Of a stretch of DNA of 64,000 nt, positions 1 through 7,656 are shown piece after piece. The position numbers and the translations under genes are program-made. How positions within the stretch are numbered: position 1 is the first letter of the stretch; each line of letters begins with the position of its first letter. The notes below the pieces were generated by a model. That model searched no databases. It was given only the letters and a program-made list of their open reading frames with translations, and had not been told where the DNA came from. Origin of the DNA: Desulfamplus sp. (GTDB lineage: Bacteria > Desulfobacterota > Desulfobacteria > Desulfobacterales > Desulfobacteraceae); NCBI GenBank assembly GCA_015231615.1, contig JADGBE010000011.1, positions 1 through 64,000 of the forward strand, in the 5' to 3' direction.

Positions 1-2
1 AA

Positions 3-1196
3 GCTCTTTCAGGTTCTGGATATGCAGCCATGCTTGAAGATGCCTCTTTGAACCACACCCCAGTTGAAGGAAAGGTGTCAGGTATTATCAAAGGTGGATT
101 TAGTGTCGATATTATGGGCAAAAGAGCATTTTGCCCAGTAAGCCAAATTGATGTTAAATATGTGGAAAAGCAAGAAGATTATCTTGGTAAAACATTAAGT
201 TTTCTCATCACACGTTTTGCTGAAGGCGGTAAAAATATTGTGGTCTCAAGAAGAGACCTTATGAATCGTGATATACAAGAGAGCAGAGAAAACTATCTTA
301 GCACCATTTCTGAAGGTGATATTGTTAATGGCAAGGTTACTAAAATCATGCCTTATGGTGCTTTTGTTGAACTTGCCCCGGGTGTTGAGGGAATGGTTCA
401 TATATCTGAACTTAGTTGGTCAAGAGTTGAAAAAACTAACGAAGCATTAGTTCAAGATGAGCTTGTTAATGTAAAGATACTCAAGATTGAGAAAAAAGAG
501 GGGCAAAATAAGTATAATAGAGAGAATAAAGAGAACTCTTCTGCCCCCAAAATTTCACTATCTATTAGGCAGACCACACAAAATCCGTGGGATCGGGCAG
601 AAGAGACTTTCTCAACTGGACAGCAGCTTACAGGAAAAGTTGTAAGGCTTGCCCCGTTTGGTGCTTTTATTGAGATTGCACCGGGTGTTGATGGGCTTGT
701 CCATTTAAGCGAAATGAGCCACACAAAACGCGTTTTAAAAGCTGATGATGTACTTCGGCAAGGAGAGATGGTTCAGGTAGTTGTTAAAGAGGTTGATCTT
801 AAAAATAAGCGAATATCTTTAAGTATAAAAGATACTCATGGTGATCCGTGGAGTGGTGCTGAGTTAAAATATCCTGCTGGAAAAGTTGTTGAAGGAAAAG
901 TTGAAAAAAGAGAAAAGTTTGGTCTGTTTATCAATCTTGAAGCGGGTATTACAGGTCTTCTTCCAAATTCTGTTATAGCAAAATCTTCAGAACCTTCAAA
1001 CTACGACAAACTAAAACCCGGGGATATGGTTAATGTTATGGTATCTGAGATAAATGAGGAAGGTCGAAGAGTTAGCCTTGCACCACCTGATGCTAAAGAG
1101 AGCAATGATTGGAAGCAGTTTGCAGAAAATGAAAATAAGAGCCAGAGTATTGGAAGTATGGGTGCATTACTTATGGAAGCTATGAATAAAAAATAA
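3..1196 (+). CDS. S1 RNA-binding-domain protein, 5'-truncated by window edge
   Basis: The frame is open to the first base, so the ATG at 30 is probably internal and the true start lies upstream. Numbering from that ATG, four S1 (OB-fold) repeats are visible at roughly residues 12-77, 93-185, 197-266 and 281-352, each with the G-K/R-V...G-A/L-F-V/I pattern and VHISELS-type motifs. The family binds single-stranded RNA in translation (ribosomal protein S1 and relatives). A short Asn/Lys/Glu-rich insertion at about 159-172 interrupts the second repeat. Whether it is true ribosomal S1 or a shorter S1-domain paralogue cannot be decided without the N-terminus. Confidence 0.85.
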   Translation, partial: ALSGSGYAAMLEDASLNHTPVEGKVSGIIKGGFSVDIMGKRAFCPVSQIDVKYVEKQEDYLGKTLSFLITRFAEGGKNIVVSRRDLMNRDIQESRENYLSTISEGDIVNGKVTKIMPYGAFVELAPGVEGMVHISELSWSRVEKTNEALVQDELVNVKILKIEKKEGQNKYNRENKENSSAPKISLSIRQTTQNPWDRAEETFSTGQQLTGKVVRLAPFGAFIEIAPGVDGLVHLSEMSHTKRVLKADDVLRQGEMVQVVVKEVDLKNKRISLSIKDTHGDPWSGAELKYPAGKVVEGKVEKREKFGLFINLEAGITGLLPNSVIAKSSEPSNYDKLKPGDMVNVMVSEINEEGRRVSLAPPDAKESNDWKQFAENENKSQSIGSMGALLMEAMNKK

Positions 1197-1221
1197 ATAG
1201 TAATTTAAAGTCTCAAAACAT

Positions 1222-1248
1222 CTCTTTTATTTCAGGACTGTAAAAGAG
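1222..1248. terminator. Stem-loop after S1-domain gene
   Basis: Perfect 8-bp arms (CTCTTTTA / TAAAAGAG) with an 11-nt loop begin 25 bp after the stop codon. The stem is AT-rich and no long T tract follows, so it is only a possible terminator. Confidence 0.35.
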
Positions 1249-1298
1249 TTATACTGTTTAATGTCATAAATTGAGGTTTGCTAACAAAAGGTTCAACC

Positions 1299-1326
1299 GT
1301 AGAGACGCACGGCCGTGCGTCTCTAC
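1299..1326. repeat. Perfect 28-bp palindrome, GTAGAGAC family
   Basis: The outer arms are GTAGAGAC/GTCTCTAC and the core is GCACGGCCGTGC; the whole 28 bp equals its reverse complement. It lies between two convergent genes. A second palindrome with identical outer arms but a different core lies inside the NRPS gene at 55188-55215, so this looks like an interspersed element rather than a one-off terminator. It could still stop transcription in either direction here. Confidence 0.8.
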
Positions 1327-1390
1327 TTAAATATAAAAAGCTGAATTTATGCCGATTAGAGTATAAGTTTAAGACAAATGTCAACAGAAC

Positions 1391-2224
1391 CTAATCAAGA
1401 AGCCCTCCACCTCTTCTTCCTCCTGAAAAGCTCCTTCCTATAAACCACCCTGCTATTAAAACACCAGCCCCAGCACAAAACCATTTGATCATTGCTGTTT
1501 TTAGGAGATCATCATCAGGTATCGTAACAATATCTTTCATATCTTGTGTTGAGAAGAGGGAAATATCTTCATTGTCAGAATCTTTATTTTCAGATTCTTC
1601 ATTTTTGGAACTATCTTGATCTTTTTCAAAGCTACTTTCATCTTCTTTAGAGCTACTTTGTTCAACTGTTATCTTGCTTTGGTCAGCTTTAAAACCACGC
1701 AACTGAGCTTCAAGAAGTCTATTTTTTTCAAGCTGATTGTTTAAAGCAGCTTCAAGGGATTGTATTTTGATTAAACATTCTGATGCTTTAATATTTTCTA
1801 AATTGCTGCTTAAAGGAGTAGTCTGATTTAGAGGCTCAACACCTTGACCCGCAATTTGACTTTTTTCAACATTAGGGTCTTTACCCTCAAGCTGTGCTAT
1901 TCTTTTGTTTAACTGTTCGATAATCAACGCTTTAGGTAGCTCTTTTGTAATATATTGACTCTCAACCCAGCCTAAATCGCCTTCTTCTGTTTTAACTTTC
2001 AAAAATCTCTCTGTAGTCTCAACTATCTCAACTTGCGTATTACTTCTCAATGTTTTGATGGTGCTGTATTGTCTGCCCGGTCCCTCTTTAAGGCTTAAAA
2101 TAAGCATATCAGAGATATATCCTGTCTCTGCAAATGCAGAAGGAATTGCTGTTAATACTGTTAATGAGAAGCATATTAAAGCTGATAATATATAAATAAC
2201 GTAGTGTTTCTGGATTGTTTTCAT
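1391..2224 (-). CDS. SH3-domain membrane-anchored protein (TIGR04211/YgiM-like)
   Basis: A signal peptide (about 1-32) is followed by a bacterial SH3 domain (about 33-95, with the G-P-G-R and G-W-V signatures). Next come a coiled coil (about 160-185), an acidic Ser/Glu/Asp-rich linker (about 185-230), one membrane segment (about 243-262) and a Gly/Arg-rich tail. This signal-SH3-coil-anchor order is that of the 'SH3 and anchor domain' family, expected in the periplasm and fixed by its C-terminus. The biochemical role of the family is not established. AGGAA stands about 10 nt before the ATG. It is convergent with the S1-domain gene and no partner gene is evident. Confidence 0.75.
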   Translation of the reverse strand: MKTIQKHYVIYILSALICFSLTVLTAIPSAFAETGYISDMLILSLKEGPGRQYSTIKTLRSNTQVEIVETTERFLKVKTEEGDLGWVESQYITKELPKALIIEQLNKRIAQLEGKDPNVEKSQIAGQGVEPLNQTTPLSSNLENIKASECLIKIQSLEAALNNQLEKNRLLEAQLRGFKADQSKITVEQSSSKEDESSFEKDQDSSKNEESENKDSDNEDISLFSTQDMKDIVTIPDDDLLKTAMIKWFCAGAGVLIAGWFIGRSFSGGRRGGGLLD

Positions 2225-2447
2225 TGTTATTTTCCTATCTTGTTATGATTCAATGAATCGCTATCTCTTTATAAAGCCAATAGTAGAGGAGATTAACTAA
2301 TTTATCTATGAATTACCTCTGCGTTCTATATTTAATACATAAATAACATCAAATATTTGATTTTTCGCTTTAATAGCAGCCCTTCAAAAAATTTACAATA
2401 CCAAAAAAGACCTTGCAAAGCTGTTTAAGTAAGTGTATCCACCTGCC

Positions 2448-3146
2448 ATGATGAAACTTTTACACGAACGCGAAGAGATTATAAAATACTCACTTAAAAT
2501 GGTCAAATCAGCTCTTACAACAGGCTCTGGTGGAAACTTGAGTATCTTTAATAGAAGTGAAGGGTTAATAGCTATAACACCAAGTGGAATTGAATACCAC
2601 GAGCTTACCCCTAACGATATTCTTTTACTGGATATTGATGGAAATATTATTTCATCTTCTAACTCTACACTTTTAAACTCTAACTTGCAGGATGCAAATT
2701 TCAACCTAAAACCTTCAAGCGAAGTTGGATTTCACCTTGCTCTTTATCGTAAAAGATCAGATATAAATGCTGTAGTTCACACCCACTCACCTTATGCTAC
2801 AACGTTTGCTTGCCTCAATAGAGAGATCATGCCTGTTCACTATCTTGTGGCTTTTGCAGGAAAAAAAGTGCCAGTTGCCCCCTATGCCACTTTTGGGACA
2901 AGAGAGCTTGCAGACAACATCGCTTCCACAATTGATGATTACAACGCTATCCTTCTTGCCAATCATGGTTTAGTAGCAGTTGGCAAAACTATGCAAAATG
3001 CCTTTAATACTGCCGAAGAGATTGAGTTTGTGGCAAGAATCTGTTATCAAACAGAGTGTATAGGAAAACCAATTATCCTTTCTGATGATGAGATGGATAA
3101 AGTTATTGAGAAGTTCAAGGATTATGGTTCAAAAGAGAAAAGTTAA
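2448..3146 (+). CDS. Class II aldolase/adducin family protein
   Basis: This family comprises zinc-dependent aldol-cleaving or dehydrating enzymes such as L-fuculose-phosphate aldolase and methylthioribulose-phosphate dehydratase. Visible motifs are T-G-S-G-G-N-L-S near the N-terminus, the S-S-E-V catalytic glutamate region, the H-T-H-S zinc-binding pair and N-H-G-L towards the C-terminus. Length (about 232 residues) fits. The frame can also begin at a GTG at 2433; neither start has a clear Shine-Dalgarno, and I prefer the ATG pair at 2448/2451. The substrate cannot be told from sequence. Confidence 0.8.
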   Translation: MMKLLHEREEIIKYSLKMVKSALTTGSGGNLSIFNRSEGLIAITPSGIEYHELTPNDILLLDIDGNIISSSNSTLLNSNLQDANFNLKPSSEVGFHLALYRKRSDINAVVHTHSPYATTFACLNREIMPVHYLVAFAGKKVPVAPYATFGTRELADNIASTIDDYNAILLANHGLVAVGKTMQNAFNTAEEIEFVARICYQTECIGKPIILSDDEMDKVIEKFKDYGSKEKS

Positions 3147-3219
3147 TTTTGATAATCTGATAAAATGCAAATTTATTAAATCAGAAATTTAAGATTATTG
3201 TAGTTAAGGAAAAGATAAT

Positions 3220-4659
3220 ATGTTCAAGGATAAATATTGCAACTTAGCTATTAAAAATATCTATAATGGTCTTGTTGAAGGGCTTTCAAACTTTTCTCAG
3301 CAAAGTAGGGTGGCATTGATATATGCTCTTTATCCTTCTGATCCAATACATATTTACGATCCTAATAAACTTCTTAAAGGGCATGAACTAAGACTTAAAG
3401 AGATATACTTTGATGATGGCTCTTGGAAAGAGAGCATAATTAATAAGATAAAAAAACAACCTCAAGGACATTTTATTACCCATGGAACTCTTCAGCTTGC
3501 TGGCACTATATCTTTTGGAGGCAGTTCAAGCTCATTTTTTTACCAAATGTGGTTTACAGACCACCACCCTAATATGTGTTCAATCTCACCTACAGAACGA
3601 TGGCTTGAACATGCGGGTTGGCTGATGTCTCAGAATTTTTCAGAGGAGAATATGTCTATGGAGAATTCAGGATACGTTCTACAAAGCTACGCTATCAATG
3701 CGATTGAAGATTACATTGTTGATGTAAGAAACAAGATTCTTGGCATTGATTCAAAGATGTTGATTAAACCAATACTTGATATGATTCTTAGACTCTCTAA
3801 AACAAAAGAAGAGGGTTATTGGCCCAGAGGACGTCTTGTTTTTGTTGATCCAGAGTTTGTACCAGAACTTCATTTTCTTGCAAAGATTCATAGACTTGAA
3901 CGTCCATTTACAAGCAATATCAAGCATGTAAGAAAATTGATGCTTGCTGTAGAGTATTCCAATAGGATATTGGTATCTGACGCTAAAAGAATCATTGGTA
4001 TATCTGACTCCCCAGTCCCAAATTATGCGGTCTCAGCATTTTTCAATGGAGATTATGGGTTTGTTGAGCTTGCTGGGCAACCGATATGCAGCTTTTTTGA
4101 TGGGGCATTTCACTCTACAACAAGGCGGGCAAAACTTGTTGAGCTTGAAGAGATGTTATTGGACTGTAAACAAGATGCTATAAGCTGCAATGAGCTTTTT
4201 CAAGTTGTCTCTAAACTTGTTCACACAGCACAGAATAAAAGGCATGGGGCTACACTTGTCTTAAATCTTACTGATAACCCTGTGGTGTTGTCAGGGCATA
4301 TACTTGAACCGCCGCTTGATCTGCGTAAAGAGGAGTATTTTAACCTTGCCTCTTCTTTAATTAAAATTGACGGGGCATTACACATAATGTCTAACTGTGA
4401 TCTTATAGGGTTTGGCTGTCTTTTAGATGGTAAATCTATACCATCAGAAAATATAGGACGGGGGGCAAGATATAATTCAGCTCTAAGATTTACAGCAGAA
4501 CATGAAGATGTAATTGTTGTGGTTGTATCGTCAGATAGACCTGTTTCGATTATTTGTCGTGGCATAGAGATAACTAACAGATATGACTCTGATCCCATTA
4601 AAGAGTATCTATATCAACCAGAAACACTTAAAGAGTATTTGAATATAAAGGATTATTAA
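3220..4659 (+). CDS. DAC-like (diadenylate-cyclase-fold) protein with large N-terminal region
   Basis: The C-terminal third (about 340-455) reads like a DisA_N/DAC domain: R-H-G-A-T-L-V-L, then D-G-A (384-386), G-F-G-C-L-L, then G-R-G-A-R-Y-N-S-A-L (413-422) and V-V-V-V-S-S-D-R. The DGA motif of cyclic-di-AMP synthases is kept, but the R-H-R triad that holds the second ATP is R-Y-N. It may therefore be a divergent cyclase or one of the DAC-derived nucleotide-sensor families. The N-terminal 330 residues match nothing I recognise. It is followed after one base by a His-rich protein gene, so the two are probably co-translated. No membrane segment is seen. Confidence 0.6.
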   Translation: MFKDKYCNLAIKNIYNGLVEGLSNFSQQSRVALIYALYPSDPIHIYDPNKLLKGHELRLKEIYFDDGSWKESIINKIKKQPQGHFITHGTLQLAGTISFGGSSSSFFYQMWFTDHHPNMCSISPTERWLEHAGWLMSQNFSEENMSMENSGYVLQSYAINAIEDYIVDVRNKILGIDSKMLIKPILDMILRLSKTKEEGYWPRGRLVFVDPEFVPELHFLAKIHRLERPFTSNIKHVRKLMLAVEYSNRILVSDAKRIIGISDSPVPNYAVSAFFNGDYGFVELAGQPICSFFDGAFHSTTRRAKLVELEEMLLDCKQDAISCNELFQVVSKLVHTAQNKRHGATLVLNLTDNPVVLSGHILEPPLDLRKEEYFNLASSLIKIDGALHIMSNCDLIGFGCLLDGKSIPSENIGRGARYNSALRFTAEHEDVIVVVVSSDRPVSIICRGIEITNRYDSDPIKEYLYQPETLKEYLNIKDY

Positions 4660-4660
4660 A

Positions 4661-5062
4661 ATGACACACCATGAAGAACATAACCATTCACACGGTTCAG
4701 AAAGCCATTCGCATCACCATTCAGATGGCTTAGATAGCCACAGTCACGCTCATAACGACTCACACGGCTCATGTAAACACTCTCATAACAATTCTCATGG
4801 CTCAGATAGCCATTCGCATCACCATCATCACTCAGAAGAAGAGCTATCTTTGGCTCAAAAATTTTCTATGCTACTTAAACACTGGATTGACCACAACAAT
4901 AGTCATAAGGAGAGCTATATTTCATGGGCTAATAAGGCTGATTTTGACAATTCAGGGAAAACCAATCTTTCAGAAGCTGCTAAACTTCTAAGGCAAACAG
5001 CAGAACTATCTGACAAAATAACAGAACATCTTGAAAATGCACTAAAATCTATAAAAAACTAA
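4661..5062 (+). CDS. Histidine-rich, probable metal-binding protein
   Basis: The first 58 residues are dominated by H-S-H, S-H-S-H-H-H and H-H-H-H-H runs, a composition typical of zinc- or nickel-binding proteins. The remaining 75 residues form a compact amphipathic helical domain (about 63-133) with L-L-K-H-W-I-D-H-N. The start codon comes one base after the stop of the DAC-like gene, so translation is probably coupled and the functions are likely linked. There is no signal peptide, so a cytoplasmic metal buffer or chaperone is the simplest reading. The function is inferred from composition only. Confidence 0.7.
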   Translation: MTHHEEHNHSHGSESHSHHHSDGLDSHSHAHNDSHGSCKHSHNNSHGSDSHSHHHHHSEEELSLAQKFSMLLKHWIDHNNSHKESYISWANKADFDNSGKTNLSEAAKLLRQTAELSDKITEHLENALKSIKN

Positions 5063-5089
5063 ATATGCTGAGATTTAATAAAATTGGGA

Positions 5090-5108
5090 CTGTAAATAGT
5101 TCCGTGCT
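5090..5108 (+). repeat. Solo copy of the MITE end sequence
   Basis: These 19 bases differ at one position from the left inverted-repeat end of the MITE-like element at 10112-10314. Together with a TTTACAG remnant near 6020 they suggest an older related element into which, or next to which, the IS200-type element landed. Confidence 0.5.
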
Positions 5109-5268
5109 ATGTCAGAAACTATGTCAGAAATTCTATTTGACTACTCATCTGGGTAAGAAATGAAGTCAATACCTCCAGCAAAGCTGGAGGCTTGAAAGAT
5201 GGAACCGCTCAAAGCGGTTATTATGTTAGCCGCTCACGAGCGGCTTTGTGAATGCCTAAGAGGCATAT

Positions 5269-5700
5269 TTATTCCCATAATTTTAGTTGCTCAAGACGTT
5301 TGTCTTCCTCTTCGTGATGCCGAATATATTCTCTTATCACATTCTCGTCTCTTCCAACTGTGTTGACGTAATAGCCTCTCGCCCAAAAATGCTGACCTGT
5401 AAAATTTTGCCTTCTTCCAAAAAAAGTCCGGGCTATATGGATAGCACTCTTACCCTTTATGAAACCTACAATTTGAGATACTGCATACTTCGGCGGTATT
5501 GATATCATCATATGAACGTGATCCGGAAGTAGATGACCTTCTTCTATTATACATTCTTTCTGTTCTGCTAATGACCTAAATACAGAACCCAGCTCTTTTC
5601 TCAATTCAGCGTAAAGAGCTTTTCTTCGATATTTTGGGATAAATACAACATGATATTTGCAATCCCATTTAGTATGGTTTAAAGTAACTATATGTTCCAT
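5269..5700 (-). CDS. tnpA: IS200/IS605-family Y1 transposase TnpA
   Basis: A 143-residue HUH single-strand transposase. It has the N-terminal K-Y-H-V-V-F-I-P-K-Y-R-R motif, the metal-binding H-V-H in L-L-P-D-H-V-H-M, and the nucleophilic tyrosine region A-R-G-Y-Y-V-N-T-V-G. Length and motif spacing are full, so the gene looks intact. Its Shine-Dalgarno AAGGAG is 5-6 bases before the ATG and lies inside a hairpin (5701-5748), which should keep translation low. Confidence 0.92.
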   Translation of the reverse strand: MEHIVTLNHTKWDCKYHVVFIPKYRRKALYAELRKELGSVFRSLAEQKECIIEEGHLLPDHVHMMISIPPKYAVSQIVGFIKGKSAIHIARTFFGRRQNFTGQHFWARGYYVNTVGRDENVIREYIRHHEEEDKRLEQLKLWE

Positions 5701-5748
5701 GAGAACTCCTTTTTTATTGAACTTTGGCGGTTCATATAAGGAGTTCTC
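5701..5748 (-). promoter_or_regulatory. Hairpin sequestering the tnpA ribosome-binding site
   Basis: Perfect 11-bp arms (GAGAACTCCTT 5701-5711 and AAGGAGTTCTC 5738-5748) flank the tnpA leader. In minus-strand mRNA the arm next to the ATG carries AAGGAG, so the site is paired. In Salmonella IS200 a comparable 5' structure represses transposase translation; here the same role is inferred. Confidence 0.7.
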
Positions 5749-6026
5749 TTTTATATTCCCGTATATGTCAAACTTTAGGAGTCCTCCGGCAGAGCCGGAG
5801 GTTTACTCATGATAATTAAAACACAAAATTTTTATTATTAAAAGAGATAATATATGGTGTGAGCCCAGTGCCAAACAAAGCTGTTTTCTGAAAACCTTGA
5901 GAAAGTGTTTATAGAGGCAGTAAATACTAAAGATATCTAATAAAATACGGCGTAAAAATTCCTATCCCCGCCGCATGCTGCGGGGTATTAGACTCACAGC
6001 TACACAAGAAACAATTTACAGAACCC
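5749..6026. other. Gap between IS200-type element and coiled-coil gene
   Basis: It holds the outer IS hairpin (5783-5801), about 150 bases of AT-rich sequence without a supportable gene, and a near-palindrome of CCCCGC/GCGGGG type at 5966-5985 around GCATGC. That hairpin begins about 40 bases after the stop of the minus-strand gene ending at 6027 and is followed on that strand by a T run, so it may be its terminator. Confidence 0.5.
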
Positions 6027-6785
6027 CTATTTACCTATTTTTTGTCTTATTTTATAGATTGCCTTCTTAAAAAAGCCTTCAGGCTCTTTTGATTCTGCTG
6101 CTGACATTGCATAAATTCTCTTTGTCAATTCTAATACAGGAGCTAAGGCATCTTTTGAACTTGTAAAAATTTCGTTTCTTTGCTCTTCAATCTGCTTAAT
6201 ACCACTCTCTTGATTAACTTTATACGATACATAGAGAGCTTCAACTTTTTTTTCTAATTTTTCATAGGTTTGCTTAAGTTTTGTTTTCTCTTTTTCGATT
6301 ATTTTTATCTCTTTTTCCGCAATTTTTATCTGATCTGGAAACTGTTTACCAAGCTCATTTAGTCGTTTAACCTCATTTTCAAGAGCAATAACACTGTCAT
6401 TAAAAATTATAGTTGAATCATAAAACTCTGGAAGTAGATCAAATGAAAATCGTACCACCTCTTCAGCAAGTATAATGTTTGGAAGCTCTTTTTTTGCATA
6501 CTCTCGTTTCACTCCTTGAGTATTTTTTGGAATAAAATATATTTTATAGACAACAAAAGCAGCAACTCCAACTGATATAAAAACAAGCATAATAAAGAGA
6601 AGTTTTTTAGAAAAAAATTTTCTCTTTTTCTTTTCAATTGGTTGAAAGAGGTTATCTGTAACAGATACAACTTCTTTGTTATCACCTCTCTTTTTACCCC
6701 CCTTTGCCTTACCTTTAGTTTTATCTTCAACAGGTGGTGTTTCTACGGGAGGAGGAGATTCTTCTTTTTTCTTTTTTCCAAACAT
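6027..6785 (-). CDS. Single-pass membrane protein with periplasmic coiled coil, unknown function
   Basis: I do not recognise this protein. The N-terminal 60 residues are Lys/Pro/Glu-rich and cytoplasmic in character. One membrane segment follows (about 65-85, within LLFIMLVFISVGVAAFVVY), then a domain with a strong heptad coiled coil (about 130-200) and a basic C-terminal tail. The topology suggests a bitopic anchor. The Shine-Dalgarno is weak (AAGAA). It is not tightly linked to a neighbour; the TetR gene upstream ends 105 bases away on the same strand. Confidence 0.6.
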   Translation of the reverse strand: MFGKKKKEESPPPVETPPVEDKTKGKAKGGKKRGDNKEVVSVTDNLFQPIEKKKRKFFSKKLLFIMLVFISVGVAAFVVYKIYFIPKNTQGVKREYAKKELPNIILAEEVVRFSFDLLPEFYDSTIIFNDSVIALENEVKRLNELGKQFPDQIKIAEKEIKIIEKEKTKLKQTYEKLEKKVEALYVSYKVNQESGIKQIEEQRNEIFTSSKDALAPVLELTKRIYAMSAAESKEPEGFFKKAIYKIRQKIGK

Positions 6786-6889
6786 AATTCTTATATAATT
6801 AATAAAATAGTTGTTTATTCATAACATTTATGTGGTGATAGACAAAAAAACTTGATTTGAAAAGATTTATGGGAGGTATTGTTTTTCTT

Positions 6890-7564
6890 CTAAAAAAGGC
6901 TTGCCTGAACACTTTGATTTTGGAATACTAAACCAAGAATAAATTTAGTTTGATACTCTATATACTCCTCAATTGAGAAATATTTTGAAAGATACCATCT
7001 CCTAAAAGCCCACATCTGACCAAGCACAGAGATATTATGACCAACAAGAGATGCTGTCTTATGGTCTATTTCTGGTATATCTCCTTTACCTGAAAGTCGC
7101 ATGAGAGCATTTATAAAGATGTCTGTTATTCTAAGTTCATTTTCAAGAGCCTTTATTTGCCACTGTTTAGGAAGAAATTGACTTACTTGATACATCAAAA
7201 GAATATGATCATTCATTTGATCGCACACATTAAAATATTCATTAATCACCTCAGCAAGTGTTGATCTTCCATTTTCTGTGCCACAAGAGAGAGCTTCTTC
7301 AACTGCCCTCTGAACCTCTCCATGTATTGCCTCGCAGACAAGATATAAAACATCTTCTTTACACCTTACATATTCATACAAAGAGCCTATTGAAAATCCT
7401 ACAGCTTTTGCAATCATACGAGTGGTTGTTTTATGGTAGCCATGCTCTACAAAAAGATGGACTGTTGCATCAACTATCTGTCTTCTTCGCTCTTTTACAA
7501 GTTCAGGATTCTTAATCTGTGTTGGAACAGTGTCATTATTTAGATTGGGATTTATTTTATTCAT
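6890..7564 (-). CDS. TetR/AcrR-family transcriptional regulator
   Basis: A 224-residue protein with the TetR N-terminal DNA-binding domain: R-R-Q-I-V-D-A-T at about 27-34, then T-T-R-M-I-A-K-A-V-G-F-S-I-G-S-L-Y-E-Y-V with the K-E-D-V-L continuation (about 46-75). The rest is the helical ligand and dimer domain. Regulators of this type repress nearby genes until a small hydrophobic ligand binds. No target operon is obvious, since the neighbours on both sides are signalling or unknown genes. An N-terminal extension of about 20 Asn-rich residues is unusual but harmless. Confidence 0.85.
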   Translation of the reverse strand: MNKINPNLNNDTVPTQIKNPELVKERRRQIVDATVHLFVEHGYHKTTTRMIAKAVGFSIGSLYEYVRCKEDVLYLVCEAIHGEVQRAVEEALSCGTENGRSTLAEVINEYFNVCDQMNDHILLMYQVSQFLPKQWQIKALENELRITDIFINALMRLSGKGDIPEIDHKTASLVGHNISVLGQMWAFRRWYLSKYFSIEEYIEYQTKFILGLVFQNQSVQASLF

Positions 7565-7656
7565 CTTTTTTAAATCTCATATCAAACTTCAATTATTTTG
7601 TATGGGGTTTAGAAACGCTCTTTTAACTAAAATTCACTATAACAACTTAGGAAGAG

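Larger units (their letters stand above)
5171..5815 (-). mobile_element. IS200-type insertion sequence
   Basis: The unit is a single Y1 transposase gene bounded by subterminal hairpins: CCTCCAGC/GCTGGAGG (5172-5190) on the 3' side of tnpA and CCTCCGGC/GCCGGAGG (5783-5801) on its 5' side. Hairpins rather than terminal inverted repeats are what IS200/IS605-type single-strand transposition needs. Three more short hairpins (5204-5218, 5228-5245, 5252-5266) sit between the 3' end of tnpA and the outer hairpin. No tnpB is present. The exact cleavage sites are not determined, so the ends are approximate. Confidence 0.75.

Noticed and set aside
5850-5937. Short open frame ending E-A-V-N-T-K-D-I
   Set aside because: Only about 24 codons after a stop, no start or ribosome site, no recognised family.
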